A DNA stretch of 17,144 bases, taken from an uncultured Prevotella sp. (GTDB lineage Bacteria > Bacteroidota > Bacteroidia > Bacteroidales > Bacteroidaceae). Position numbers and translations under genes: made by a program. Below the pieces are notes generated by a model. It made no database searches and was not told where the DNA came from. It worked only from the letters and a program-made list of their open reading frames with translations. Of the stretch, positions 7,417 through 14,915 are shown one piece after another. Each line of letters begins with the position of its first letter. Position 1 is the first letter of the stretch. The stretch lies in assembly GCA_937916075.1 (NCBI GenBank), contig CALGHW010000426.1:1-17144 (forward strand). The letters run 5' to 3'.

Positions 7417-7476
7417 AAAGAGTGAAGAATTCTATGGTTGGCTACGGTTAGGCGGCTATGGAATTCTTCACTCTTT
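7417..7476. repeat. Large perfect inverted repeat (hairpin) between psd and pssA
   Basis: AAAGAGTGAAGAATTC (7417-7432) and GAATTCTTCACTCTTT (7461-7476) form a 16-bp perfect stem. In plus-strand RNA the stem continues 8 more pairs (7433-7440 with 7453-7460) using four G-U pairs, leaving a 12-nt loop, and is followed by GTTTTT. In minus-strand RNA, the sense of both flanking genes, those four positions become A-C mismatches and the sequence after the stem is AT-rich without a clean T-tract. It may act as an attenuator or mRNA processing/stability element between psd and pssA, or as a terminator for an antisense transcript. Confidence 0.75.
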
Positions 7477-7497
7477 GTTTTTACGTTTCACTTGTTT

Positions 7498-8193
7498 CTA
7501 TTTCTTCTTCAGCATGGCAATGACCGTCTGGTCGCCGGTAGTGGCCTGCCCCATCTTCACGCAGACCTCAGCGTCAAGCGGCAGATAGACATCCACCCGC
7601 GAGCCCAGCTTGATAAAGCCCAGATGCTCGTCAATATAGCATTCCTCGCCACCTTTGGCGTAGGTCACGATGCGGCGCGCCACGGCTCCGGCTATCTGAC
7701 GGCAGAGTATATCCTCACCCTCCGGTGTGGTGATCATCACATCGGCCCGCTCGTTTTCCTCACTGGCCTTAGGCAGCCACGCCTTGTGATAGTTGCCGTC
7801 CTGATGATGGACAAACTTCACCTTTCCGTCTACCGGAAACCAGTTGGCATGCACGTTAAACAGACTCATGAATATAGAGACCATCAGTCGCTTCTCATGG
7901 AAATATTCGTTTTCCATCACTTCTTCAATCACCACCACCTTGCCGTCGGCAGGAGCCACGACCACGCGCTCTGTCTCGCCGTTAAAATAACGGACAGGGC
8001 AGCGGTAAAAGTTAAGTACGATTGCCCACGCGATTCCGAAGACGGCGACGAAAGCCCAGAAAGGCACCTTTGACTCAAAGAAGTGCAAGAGCAACAAGGC
8101 CACCACCACGAGACCAATCATACTGAATATCAGCGTGTCGGTGCCCTCACGATGAATCCTTATCTTCTTCAGGTTGCGTATTCTCTTTCCCAT
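7498..8193 (-). CDS. psd: Phosphatidylserine decarboxylase proenzyme
   Basis: Converts phosphatidylserine to phosphatidylethanolamine with a self-made pyruvoyl group. The 231-residue proenzyme has LGS (196-198): cleavage between Gly197 and Ser198 yields the pyruvoyl small subunit. APADGKV (80-86, Asp83) and FNVHANWFP (112-120, His115) are the conserved active-site and self-cleavage motifs. Two hydrophobic segments near the N-terminus (about 21-37 and 44-61) anchor it in the membrane. Length fits the short type-II-like Psd common in Bacteroidetes. I chose ATG at 8193 because the in-frame upstream ATG at 8241 lies within the promoter (8239-8270). It is the first gene of the probable psd-pssA-DUF4834 unit and divergent from dnaE. 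Confidence 0.95.
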   Translation of the reverse strand: MGKRIRNLKKIRIHREGTDTLIFSMIGLVVVALLLLHFFESKVPFWAFVAVFGIAWAIVLNFYRCPVRYFNGETERVVVAPADGKVVVIEEVMENEYFHEKRLMVSIFMSLFNVHANWFPVDGKVKFVHHQDGNYHKAWLPKASEENERADVMITTPEGEDILCRQIAGAVARRIVTYAKGGEECYIDEHLGFIKLGSRVDVYLPLDAEVCVKMGQATTGDQTVIAMLKKK

Positions 8194-8238
8194 TGTCGGT
8201 TGTCTTCTGATTATTTTCGATTGTTTTAAACTTAGGTG

Positions 8239-8270
8239 CAAAGGTACACCTTTTTTGCTGATTCAGCAAA
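8239..8270 (-). promoter_or_regulatory. Bacteroidetes-type promoter for psd
   Basis: On the minus strand TTTG (8267-8270), a 20-nt spacer and TACCTTTG (8239-8246) fit TTTG-N19/20-TAnnTTTG. Transcription would begin near 8232-8234, giving a leader of about 40 nt before the ATG at 8193. It rules out the longer reading frame beginning at 8241. Confidence 0.75.
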
Positions 8271-8285
8271 CTTTTCGTCTTTTTC

Positions 8286-8317
8286 TTTGGCCATTTCAGG
8301 GATTCGGTGTAACTTAG
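8286..8317 (+). promoter_or_regulatory. Probable promoter for dnaE
   Basis: TTTG (8286-8289), a 20-nt spacer and TAACTTAG (8310-8317) match the Bacteroidetes consensus except for one base in the -7 box (TTAG for TTTG). It would give a start near 8324 and a leader of about 28 nt before the dnaE ATG. It lies back to back with the psd promoter, the two -33 boxes only 15 nt apart, so the two may compete for polymerase. Confidence 0.5.
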
Positions 8318-8351
8318 CACTCCAAAAACCACAAACTTTTGACATCAGATT

Positions 8352-11300
8352 ATGCAAGATTTCGTACATCTTCATGTCCACACCTACTACTCCATACTCG
8401 ACGGCCAGTCCAGTATTCCACGGCTGGTAGACAAGGCGGTAGCCAACGGCATGAAGGGAATGGCCATCACCGACCACGGTGACATGTTTGGCATCAAGGA
8501 ATTTTTCGACTATTGCAACAAAATCAACGGCAAGCGAAAGGAGGAAGGCAAGGAACCTTTCAAGCCTATCTTTGGTTGCGAGATGTATGTGGCACGCCAC
8601 CGCAAAGAAGACCGTGTGGCCGAAAACGGTGACAAGAGCGGCTACCACCTCATCGTCCTGGCCAAGAATTACCACGGCTACAAGAACCTCATCAAGCTGG
8701 TGTCCAACGCCTGGACCGACGGATTCTATATGCGTCCACGCACAGACCGGGCCGACCTGGAGAAATACCATGAGGACCTGATTGTCTGCTCGGCGTGTAT
8801 CGCCGGCGAGGTGCCGGCAAAGATTCTCAAGGGCGACATCGAGGGGGCACGCGAGGCGGTGGAATGGTACAAAAACCTTTTTGGCGACGATTATTATCTG
8901 GAGCTCCAGCGACATGAGGTAAAAGACCCTTCCATACGCGCCAACCGGGAGACATACCCCTTGCAGCAAAAGGCCAACAAAGTCATCATCGAACTGGCCC
9001 GCGAATATGGAATCAAACTGGTATGCACCAATGATGCCCACTTCGTGGACCAGGAGAACGCGGAGGCCCACGACCACCTGCTCTGTCTCTCCACCGGCAA
9101 GGACCTTGACGACCCTACCCGTATGCTTTACTCCAAGCAGGAATGGTTTAAGACCCGTGAGGAGATGAATGAGGTGTTCGGTGATGTGCCCGAAGCACTG
9201 TCCAACACCCTGGAGATACTGGACAAGGTGGAGACCTACGATATCGAGCATGCGCCCATCATGCCTTTCTTCCCTATTCCCGAATCGTTTGGAACAGAGG
9301 AAGAATGGCGAAAGAAATTTACCGAAGAACAGCTCTTCAAGGAGTTTACCAGCGACGAGAACGGCGAGAATCCCTTGCCCAGGGAAGAGGGCGAGAAGAA
9401 AATCAAGAAGCTGGGCGGCTACGACAAGCTCTACCGCATCAAGTTTGAGGCTGACTACTTGTCGAAACTGGCATACGAGGGAGCCGAGAAGCGTTACCCC
9501 ATGCCCTTGAGCGACGAGGTCAAGGAACGTATCAACTTTGAGCTTCACATCATGAAGACGATGGGTTTCCCCGGCTACTTCCTCATCGTGCAGGACTTCA
9601 TCAACTCGGCCCGCGAGCAATTAGGGGTCATGGTGGGCCCCGGACGTGGGTCGGCCGCCGGCTCAGTCGTGGCCTACTGTCTCGGCATCACCAAGATAGA
9701 CCCCATCAAGTACGACCTGCTGTTTGAGCGTTTCCTCAATCCTGACCGTATCTCCTTGCCCGATATTGATACCGACTTCGATGATGACGGACGCGGCAAG
9801 GTGCTGGAATGGGTGGAAGACAAGTATGGCCACGAGAACTGTGCCCATATCATCACCTATGGCACGATGGCCACCAAAAACTCCATCAAGGATGTGGCCC
9901 GCGTGGAAAAGTTGCCGCTCGACGTGGCCAACAGGCTCTGCAAGCTGATTCCCGACAAGTTGCCCGACGGCCTGAAGATGAACCTCCCCAACGCCATCAA
10001 GTGCATCCCTGAGCTACGCGACGCCGAGGCCAGCAGCGACCCCAAGCTCCACAACACCATGACCTATGCCAAGATGCTGGAGGGAACCGTGCGCGGCACG
10101 GGCATCCACGCCTGCGGCTTCATCATCTGCCGAGACCCCATCAGCGACTGGGTGCCGGTATCTGTGGCGGCCGACAAGAGCGACCCCAACCACAAGCTGC
10201 ACTGCACGCAGTATGACGGCCATGTCATCGAGTCGACCGGCCTCATCAAGATGGACTTCTTAGGCCTGAAGACGCTCTCCATCTTGAAGGAAGCCGTGGA
10301 GAACATCAGGAAGACCGTGGGACACGAAATCGACTTGGACAACATTCCCATTGACGACGCCGACACTTACCGGCTGTATGCCGAAGGCAGAACCATCGGC
10401 ACATTCCAGTTTGAGTCGCCGGGCATGCAGAAATATCTCCGTGAGCTCCAGCCCACCACGTTTGAGGACATCATCGCCATGAACGCCCTCTACCGGCCGG
10501 GACCTATGGACTATATCCCCTCCTTCATTGCCCGCAAAAACGGACGTGAGGAAATCAAGTATGACATTCCCTGCATGGAGAAATACTTGAAAGACACTTA
10601 TGGCATCACCGTCTACCAAGAGCAGGTGATGCTCTTGTCACGCCAGTTGGCCAACTTTACCCGAGGCGAGAGCGACGCGCTCCGAAAGGCCATGGGTAAG
10701 AAGAAGAAGGCCATCGTAGACGCCATGAAGCCCAAGTTTATCGAGGGAGGAAAAAAGAACGGACACGACCCTAAGGTCCTGGAGAAAATCTGGGCCGACT
10801 GGGAAAAGTTTGCCTCTTACGCCTTCAACAAGAGTCACGCCACCTGCTATTCGTGGGTGGCTTACCAGACGGCTTATCTCAAGGCCCACTACCCGGCAGA
10901 ATACATGGCTGCCGTGATGAGCCGTAACTTGGACAACATCAACGAAATCACCAAGCTGATGGACGAGTGCCGCTCCATGGGCATCCCCACCTTAGGACCT
11001 GATGTCAACGAGAGCTGGCAGAAGTTCAGCGCCAACAAGAAGGGGGAGATTCGCTTTGGCATCAGCGCCATCAAGGGCGTGGGCGGCAGTGCGGCCGACG
11101 CCATCATCACCGAGCGCGAGCAGAACGGGCCTTACAAGGACATCTTCGACTTCGTGCAGCGGGTCAACCTCAATGCGGTCAACAGAAAGAGCATCGAGTC
11201 ATTGATACTCAGTGGCGGATTTGACAGCTTCGGGAAGATGCGGCGCGAGGACTTCTTTGCCGCCAACAACAAGGGCGAGAAGTTTATCGACACCTATGTG

Positions 11301-12059
11301 CGCTACGGCCAGATATACCAGCAGGAGCAGTCGCAGATGCGCAATTCGCTCTTCGGCGGCGAGAACGCCATCGAGATAGCCACGCCCCCGATATTAAAGG
11401 GTGAGGTGTGGAGCGACATCGAGCGGCTCAACCGGGAGCGCGACCTGGTGGGCATCTACCTGTCGGCCCATCCGCTCGACGAATATAAGATTATTCTTGA
11501 CAATCTGTGTAACGCCAAATGCACCGACCTGGCCGACCTGGCCAAACTCAAGGACCGCGAGGATGTCACCTTGGGCGGCATCGTGACAGCCGTGCGCACC
11601 AAGTTCACCAAGGATGGACGCCCCTGCGGATTTGTGACCATCGAAGACTTTGAGGGATCGGGCGAGATTGCCTTGTTTGGCGGTGACTGGGGCCGGTGGA
11701 ACGGCATGTTCACCGAAGGATGCACCATCTACATTACGGCCAAGTGTGCCGAGCGGTGGAACAGCGGGCGCTATGACTTCAAGATTCAGAACATCGAGTT
11801 CTTGCAGGATATCAAGAAGAAGGCCATCACCAAGTTTACCATCTCGGTCAAGGCCGACGAAATCAGCGAGCAGACGGTGCAGGAACTGAATGAGGTCATC
11901 AACGACAATCCCGGCACCACCCAACTCTTCTTCCAGCTGTATGACGCGACCAACAAGAACCACGTGTTGCTCAGGAGCACCAAGAAGTATGTTGACGTGC
12001 GACGCGACCTGGTGAGCTATATCGAAGGCTCGCCGGCACTGGACTACAAAATCAACTGA
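8352..12059 (+). CDS. dnaE: DNA polymerase III alpha subunit
   Basis: The catalytic subunit of the replicative polymerase (1235 residues). The N-terminal PHP domain (about 1-250) begins FVHLHVHTYYS and keeps all nine expected metal ligands: His8, His10, Asp17, His42, Glu77, His99, Cys149, Asp228, His230. The palm has GPGRGSAAGSVVAYCLGIT (from about 429) and the catalytic aspartates Asp473 and Asp475 in PDIDTDF, plus Asp635 in IKMDFLGLKTL. The basic MGKKKKAIVDAMKPKF (about 780) belongs to the fingers. A helix-hairpin-helix (AIKGVGGSAADAI, about 906-918) and an OB-fold (about 1070-1150) follow. It is somewhat longer than the E. coli enzyme; a lysine/glutamate-rich insertion around 320-385 accounts for part of this. 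The start is fixed by the family's usual N-terminus and lies 28 nt after the likely transcription start. trxA follows after 97 nt. Confidence 0.97.
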   Translation: MQDFVHLHVHTYYSILDGQSSIPRLVDKAVANGMKGMAITDHGDMFGIKEFFDYCNKINGKRKEEGKEPFKPIFGCEMYVARHRKEDRVAENGDKSGYHLIVLAKNYHGYKNLIKLVSNAWTDGFYMRPRTDRADLEKYHEDLIVCSACIAGEVPAKILKGDIEGAREAVEWYKNLFGDDYYLELQRHEVKDPSIRANRETYPLQQKANKVIIELAREYGIKLVCTNDAHFVDQENAEAHDHLLCLSTGKDLDDPTRMLYSKQEWFKTREEMNEVFGDVPEALSNTLEILDKVETYDIEHAPIMPFFPIPESFGTEEEWRKKFTEEQLFKEFTSDENGENPLPREEGEKKIKKLGGYDKLYRIKFEADYLSKLAYEGAEKRYPMPLSDEVKERINFELHIMKTMGFPGYFLIVQDFINSAREQLGVMVGPGRGSAAGSVVAYCLGITKIDPIKYDLLFERFLNPDRISLPDIDTDFDDDGRGKVLEWVEDKYGHENCAHIITYGTMATKNSIKDVARVEKLPLDVANRLCKLIPDKLPDGLKMNLPNAIKCIPELRDAEASSDPKLHNTMTYAKMLEGTVRGTGIHACGFIICRDPISDWVPVSVAADKSDPNHKLHCTQYDGHVIESTGLIKMDFLGLKTLSILKEAVENIRKTVGHEIDLDNIPIDDADTYRLYAEGRTIGTFQFESPGMQKYLRELQPTTFEDIIAMNALYRPGPMDYIPSFIARKNGREEIKYDIPCMEKYLKDTYGITVYQEQVMLLSRQLANFTRGESDALRKAMGKKKKAIVDAMKPKFIEGGKKNGHDPKVLEKIWADWEKFASYAFNKSHATCYSWVAYQTAYLKAHYPAEYMAAVMSRNLDNINEITKLMDECRSMGIPTLGPDVNESWQKFSANKKGEIRFGISAIKGVGGSAADAIITEREQNGPYKDIFDFVQRVNLNAVNRKSIESLILSGGFDSFGKMRREDFFAANNKGEKFIDTYVRYGQIYQQEQSQMRNSLFGGENAIEIATPPILKGEVWSDIERLNRERDLVGIYLSAHPLDEYKIILDNLCNAKCTDLADLAKLKDREDVTLGGIVTAVRTKFTKDGRPCGFVTIEDFEGSGEIALFGGDWGRWNGMFTEGCTIYITAKCAERWNSGRYDFKIQNIEFLQDIKKKAITKFTISVKADEISEQTVQELNEVINDNPGTTQLFFQLYDATNKNHVLLRSTKKYVDVRRDLVSYIEGSPALDYKIN

Positions 12060-12156
12060 CACACACTTTCGTGGCACGGTATTTGTCAGTCTGTACACAT
12101 CTGCATCAAAAAAGACGAATATTTATTTATCATCAAAAAAAGAATAAAAAAAGACA

Positions 12157-12471
12157 ATGGAAGTACAAATCACAAACGAGAATTTCGAGAGTATCAAGAA
12201 TGAGGGCCTGCCCCTTGTAGTAGACTTCTGGGCTACCTGGTGTGGTCCCTGCCGCGCCATCGCTCCCACCGTGGCCGAACTGGCCAAGGAATACGACGGC
12301 AAGATCAACGTAGGCAAGTGCGACGTGGAGGAAGCCGACGAGATTGCCGCCCAGTTTGGCATCCGCAACATCCCCACCCTGCTCTTCTTCAAGAACGGCG
12401 AGGTAGTCGACAAGCTGGTGGGCGCTGTGTCCAAGTCAAAGCTTGACGAGAAGTTCCAGTCACTGCTGTAA
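12157..12471 (+). CDS. trxA: Thioredoxin
   Basis: A small cytoplasmic disulfide reductase of 104 residues. The active site WCGPC is at 28-32 (Cys29 and Cys32), preceded by VVDFWATW, and the cis-proline motif IRNIPTLLFF follows the central strand. There is no signal peptide, so it serves the cytoplasm, regenerated by thioredoxin reductase. It lies 97 nt after dnaE; I see no consensus promoter in that AT-rich gap and no terminator, so it may be partly read through from dnaE. The ATG is preceded by an A-rich stretch (AAAAAAGACA), a common Bacteroidetes leader. The acidic gene at 12485 follows by 13 nt. Confidence 0.97.
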   Translation: MEVQITNENFESIKNEGLPLVVDFWATWCGPCRAIAPTVAELAKEYDGKINVGKCDVEEADEIAAQFGIRNIPTLLFFKNGEVVDKLVGAVSKSKLDEKFQSLL

Positions 12472-12484
12472 AAGCCCATCTGCC

Positions 12485-12814
12485 ATGGCAAGTTTTGACG
12501 AAGAGCTCCAACTGGACGCAGAGGAGGATGCCCGCGAGATAGCCTATATCCGTGAGTGTCTGCCGGCCGACCTGAAAGACAAGTTCAAGGACGCCGACCT
12601 CCAGTATATCATGGAGAGTATCATGGACTACTATTTCACCAGCGGCATCCTTGACGCGCAGCCCGACAAGGAGGGCTTTGTGGACATCGACCTGCAGCAA
12701 GTGGCCGACCACGTGTGCCAAACGGCCGCCAAGGAGAACCATGCCGACTATGACCCGGAAGAGGTGTTTTTCATCGTCCAGGCCGACATGGACTTCCAGG
12801 AAGAAAACTGCTAA
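12485..12814 (+). CDS. Conserved acidic hypothetical protein next to trxA
   Basis: A 109-residue soluble, strongly acidic protein that I cannot assign to a named family. It contains EIAYIRECLPADLKDKF (18-34), a helix-rich YIMESIMDYYFTSGI (41-55), then DAQPDKEGFVDIDLQQVADHV (57-77) and YDPEEVFFIVQADMDF (89-104). I recall similar proteins beside trxA in other Bacteroidales, so it is probably real and conserved. There is no signal peptide, membrane segment or catalytic motif, and only three cysteines. The start at 12485 gives a 13-nt gap from trxA; the frame is open upstream into trxA, but an overlapping longer form is unlikely. It is the last gene before the bidirectional terminator. A role tied to thioredoxin is only inference from position. 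Confidence 0.75.
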   Translation: MASFDEELQLDAEEDAREIAYIRECLPADLKDKFKDADLQYIMESIMDYYFTSGILDAQPDKEGFVDIDLQQVADHVCQTAAKENHADYDPEEVFFIVQADMDFQEENC

Positions 12815-12838
12815 GGGGGCTTGCCCCTGCGGCTACCC

Positions 12839-12884
12839 AAAAGGAGAGGGGCGTGTTGCGCAAGCAACACGCCCCTCTCCTTTT
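12839..12884. terminator. Bidirectional intrinsic terminator between trxA unit and tsaE
   Basis: A perfect 21-bp stem (12839-12859 against 12864-12884) is closed by the GNRA tetraloop GCAA (12860-12863). The outer pairs are AAAA/TTTT, and the plus strand runs on as TTTTTATG, giving a T-tract in plus orientation and a shorter one (CCTTTTGGG) in minus. A small AGGGG/CCCCT hairpin (12814-12828) sits just before it, directly at the stop codon. It separates convergent transcripts (trxA/acidic gene and tsaE). Confidence 0.85.
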
Positions 12885-12906
12885 TATGTGTGGTGACGAT
12901 GCCGGA

Positions 12907-13320
12907 TCAGAACTTCACGATTCGGCTGCCGTCAGCCTGCTCCTCGATGGTCACTTTGACAGCGTCGCCGGGCAGGAGCTCCTCTATCAGCTCAGGCCAT
13001 TCGATGAAACACACGGCCCCGCTGTAGAAGTAGTCCTCATAGCCCATGTCATACACCTCTTCAAGCTTCTTGATGCGATAGAAGTCAAAGTGATAAACCA
13101 GTTCGCCTGTAGTCTCCGAGCGATACTCGTTGACGATGGCAAACGTGGGCGACGTGATGACGTCTTCCACGCCCAGTTCCTCACACACGGCCTTGATAAA
13201 TGTGGTCTTGCCGGCCCCCATCTTGCCATAGAAGGCAAACACGGTAGCCTCACCCATGGCAGCCACAAACTCGTGGGCCGCCTCGCGGATGGTGTCAATA
13301 CTCTGAATTTTGATTTCCAT
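12907..13320 (-). CDS. tsaE: tRNA threonylcarbamoyladenosine biosynthesis ATPase TsaE
   Basis: The ATPase that works with TsaB and TsaD to place the t6A modification at A37 of ANN-decoding tRNAs. The 137-residue protein has the Walker A motif GKMGAGKTT (32-40), SPTFAIVNEY (57-66), HFDFYRI (77-83) and the conserved IEWPE (105-109), all typical of the family. It begins 23 nt after the porX stop on the same strand, so it is probably the third gene of a porW-porX-tsaE transcript. It ends 22 nt before the bidirectional hairpin terminator. Confidence 0.95.
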   Translation of the reverse strand: MEIKIQSIDTIREAAHEFVAAMGEATVFAFYGKMGAGKTTFIKAVCEELGVEDVITSPTFAIVNEYRSETTGELVYHFDFYRIKKLEEVYDMGYEDYFYSGAVCFIEWPELIEELLPGDAVKVTIEEQADGSRIVKF

Positions 13321-13343
13321 AATGACTGATATGTTTTTTTATC

Positions 13344-14915
13344 TTATTTTCGTTTCTTCCCCGTCAGTGTTATCAAGGGGATGAGCATCTCCTCCATCGA
13401 GATACCGCCATGCTGGAAGGTGTCCTTATAGTAGGAGACGTAGTAGTTATAGTTGTTGGGGTAGGCAAAAAAGCTGTCGCCTGTGGCAAACACATAGCTG
13501 GTGCTGAGGTTGGGAGCCGGCAGGTAGGCCTTGCGGGGGTCTTTGATGACAAAGAGGTCTTTGTTGTCATAGCCCAGGTTTTTGCCCAACTTATAACGCA
13601 GGTTGGTGTTGGTGTTGCGGTCGCCCACTATCTTGACCGGCTTGCTGGCCCGGATAGAGCCGTGGTCGGTGGTGACAATCACCTTGTAGTCGGTCTGCGC
13701 CAGGAGCTTGAAGAAGTCGGCGATGACCGAATGGCGGAACCAGCTGAGCGTGATACTCCGGTAGGCCGACTCATTGTTGGCCAGCTCGCGCACCATCTTT
13801 GACTCGGTGCGGGCATGACTGAGCATGTCGATGAAGTTGAATACCACGACATTAAGGTCGCTCTTTGTCAACTGGTTGAACTTCTGCAGGAACTTCTCGG
13901 CCCCGGCGGGGTCGTTCACCTTATTATAGGTATAAGTGTTACGCCGGCGGTAGCGTTCCAGCTGTGTCTGGATGAGCGGTCCTTCGTTGAGGTTTTTACC
14001 TTCCTCCTCGTCTTCGTCCACCCACAGGTCGGGAAACATCTCGGCAATCTTCTCGGGCATCAGTCCGCTGAAGATAGCGTTACGGGCATACTGTGTGGCC
14101 GTGGGCAAGATGCTGTAATAGAGGTCTTCCTGTATCTCGAAGGCATCGCCCAGTTCATGAGCTATCATCCGCCACTGGTCGTAGCGGAAGTTGTCGAGCA
14201 CCACGAGAAACACCTTATGCCCCTCGTTGAGCAGGGGAAACACCTTCTTCTTGAATATCTCCGGACTCATCAGCGGATGGTCGGCCTGGGGCGTGGTGGG
14301 CTGGATGGCGTTTACCCAGTCGAGATAGTTTTTCTTGACGAACTTGGCAAATCCGTTGTTGGCGTCCTCCTTCTGCATCTGCAACATCTCGGTCATGTTG
14401 CTGTCGGTGCTGCTCAGCTCGAGTTCCCAATGCACAATGCGCTTGTACACCTCAATCCAGTCTTGCCAGGTGCGGCAGTCGCTTATCTGCATGGCTATCT
14501 GCTGGAAGCTCTGCTGATAGCCCGTCTGGGCCACCTCGGTCTCTATCTCCCGGCGGTGTATGTTTTTCTTCAGGGCCAGGAGTATCTGGTTGGGGTTGAC
14601 CGGCTTGATGAGATAGTCGGCTATCTTTGAGCCGATGGCCTGGTCCATGATGTTCTCCTCCTCACTCTTGGTAACCATCACCACCGGCACGGCCGGCAAT
14701 ATCTCCTTGATGCGCTGCAAGGTCTCCAGTCCGCTGATGCCAGGCATCATCTCGTCGAGCAGCACCAGGTCGAAGTTGTGCTGCCGGCACTGCTCGATGG
14801 CGTCGGCACCGTTGCTCACGGTGACCACCTCATATCCTTTCTTTTCGAGAAACAGCAGGTGTGCTCTCAGCAGGTCAATCTCGTCGTCGACCCAAAGTAA
14901 TAATCCATTGCTCAT
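13344..14915 (-). CDS. porX: PorX: response regulator with PglZ domain, type IX secretion control
   Basis: A 523-residue regulator of T9SS. The receiver domain (about 1-120) has the acidic pair Asp10/Asp11, phospho-acceptor Asp54 in VLLDEMMPG, Thr82 and Lys104. A helical linker follows (about 120-215). The C-terminal PglZ domain belongs to the alkaline phosphatase superfamily, with VVLDNFRYDQW (238-248, Asp241), PTATQYARNAIFSG (271-284, Thr272 or Thr274 the likely nucleophile), NFIDMLSHART and VTTDHGSIR as metal ligands. In characterised Bacteroidetes PorX works with sensor kinase PorY and sigma factor SigP, and its PglZ domain is a zinc phosphodiesterase. Here it overlaps the upstream porW gene (ATGA) and is followed by tsaE. 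It lacks a DNA-binding domain. No porY is nearby. Confidence 0.93.
   Translation of the reverse strand: MSNGLLLWVDDEIDLLRAHLLFLEKKGYEVVTVSNGADAIEQCRQHNFDLVLLDEMMPGISGLETLQRIKEILPAVPVVMVTKSEEENIMDQAIGSKIADYLIKPVNPNQILLALKKNIHRREIETEVAQTGYQQSFQQIAMQISDCRTWQDWIEVYKRIVHWELELSSTDSNMTEMLQMQKEDANNGFAKFVKKNYLDWVNAIQPTTPQADHPLMSPEIFKKKVFPLLNEGHKVFLVVLDNFRYDQWRMIAHELGDAFEIQEDLYYSILPTATQYARNAIFSGLMPEKIAEMFPDLWVDEDEEEGKNLNEGPLIQTQLERYRRRNTYTYNKVNDPAGAEKFLQKFNQLTKSDLNVVVFNFIDMLSHARTESKMVRELANNESAYRSITLSWFRHSVIADFFKLLAQTDYKVIVTTDHGSIRASKPVKIVGDRNTNTNLRYKLGKNLGYDNKDLFVIKDPRKAYLPAPNLSTSYVFATGDSFFAYPNNYNYYVSYYKDTFQHGGISMEEMLIPLITLTGKKRK

Noticed and set aside
8194..8241. Upstream extension of psd
   Set aside because: It overlaps the promoter -7 box and adds 16 residues not expected in the family.
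8232..9620. 462-codon open frame on the minus strand overlapping the dnaE start
   Set aside because: Antisense to the PHP domain of dnaE; no domain is recognisable, and it would overlap psd's promoter.
13815..14630. 271-codon open frame on the plus strand
   Set aside because: Antisense to porX, whose receiver and PglZ motifs are unambiguous.
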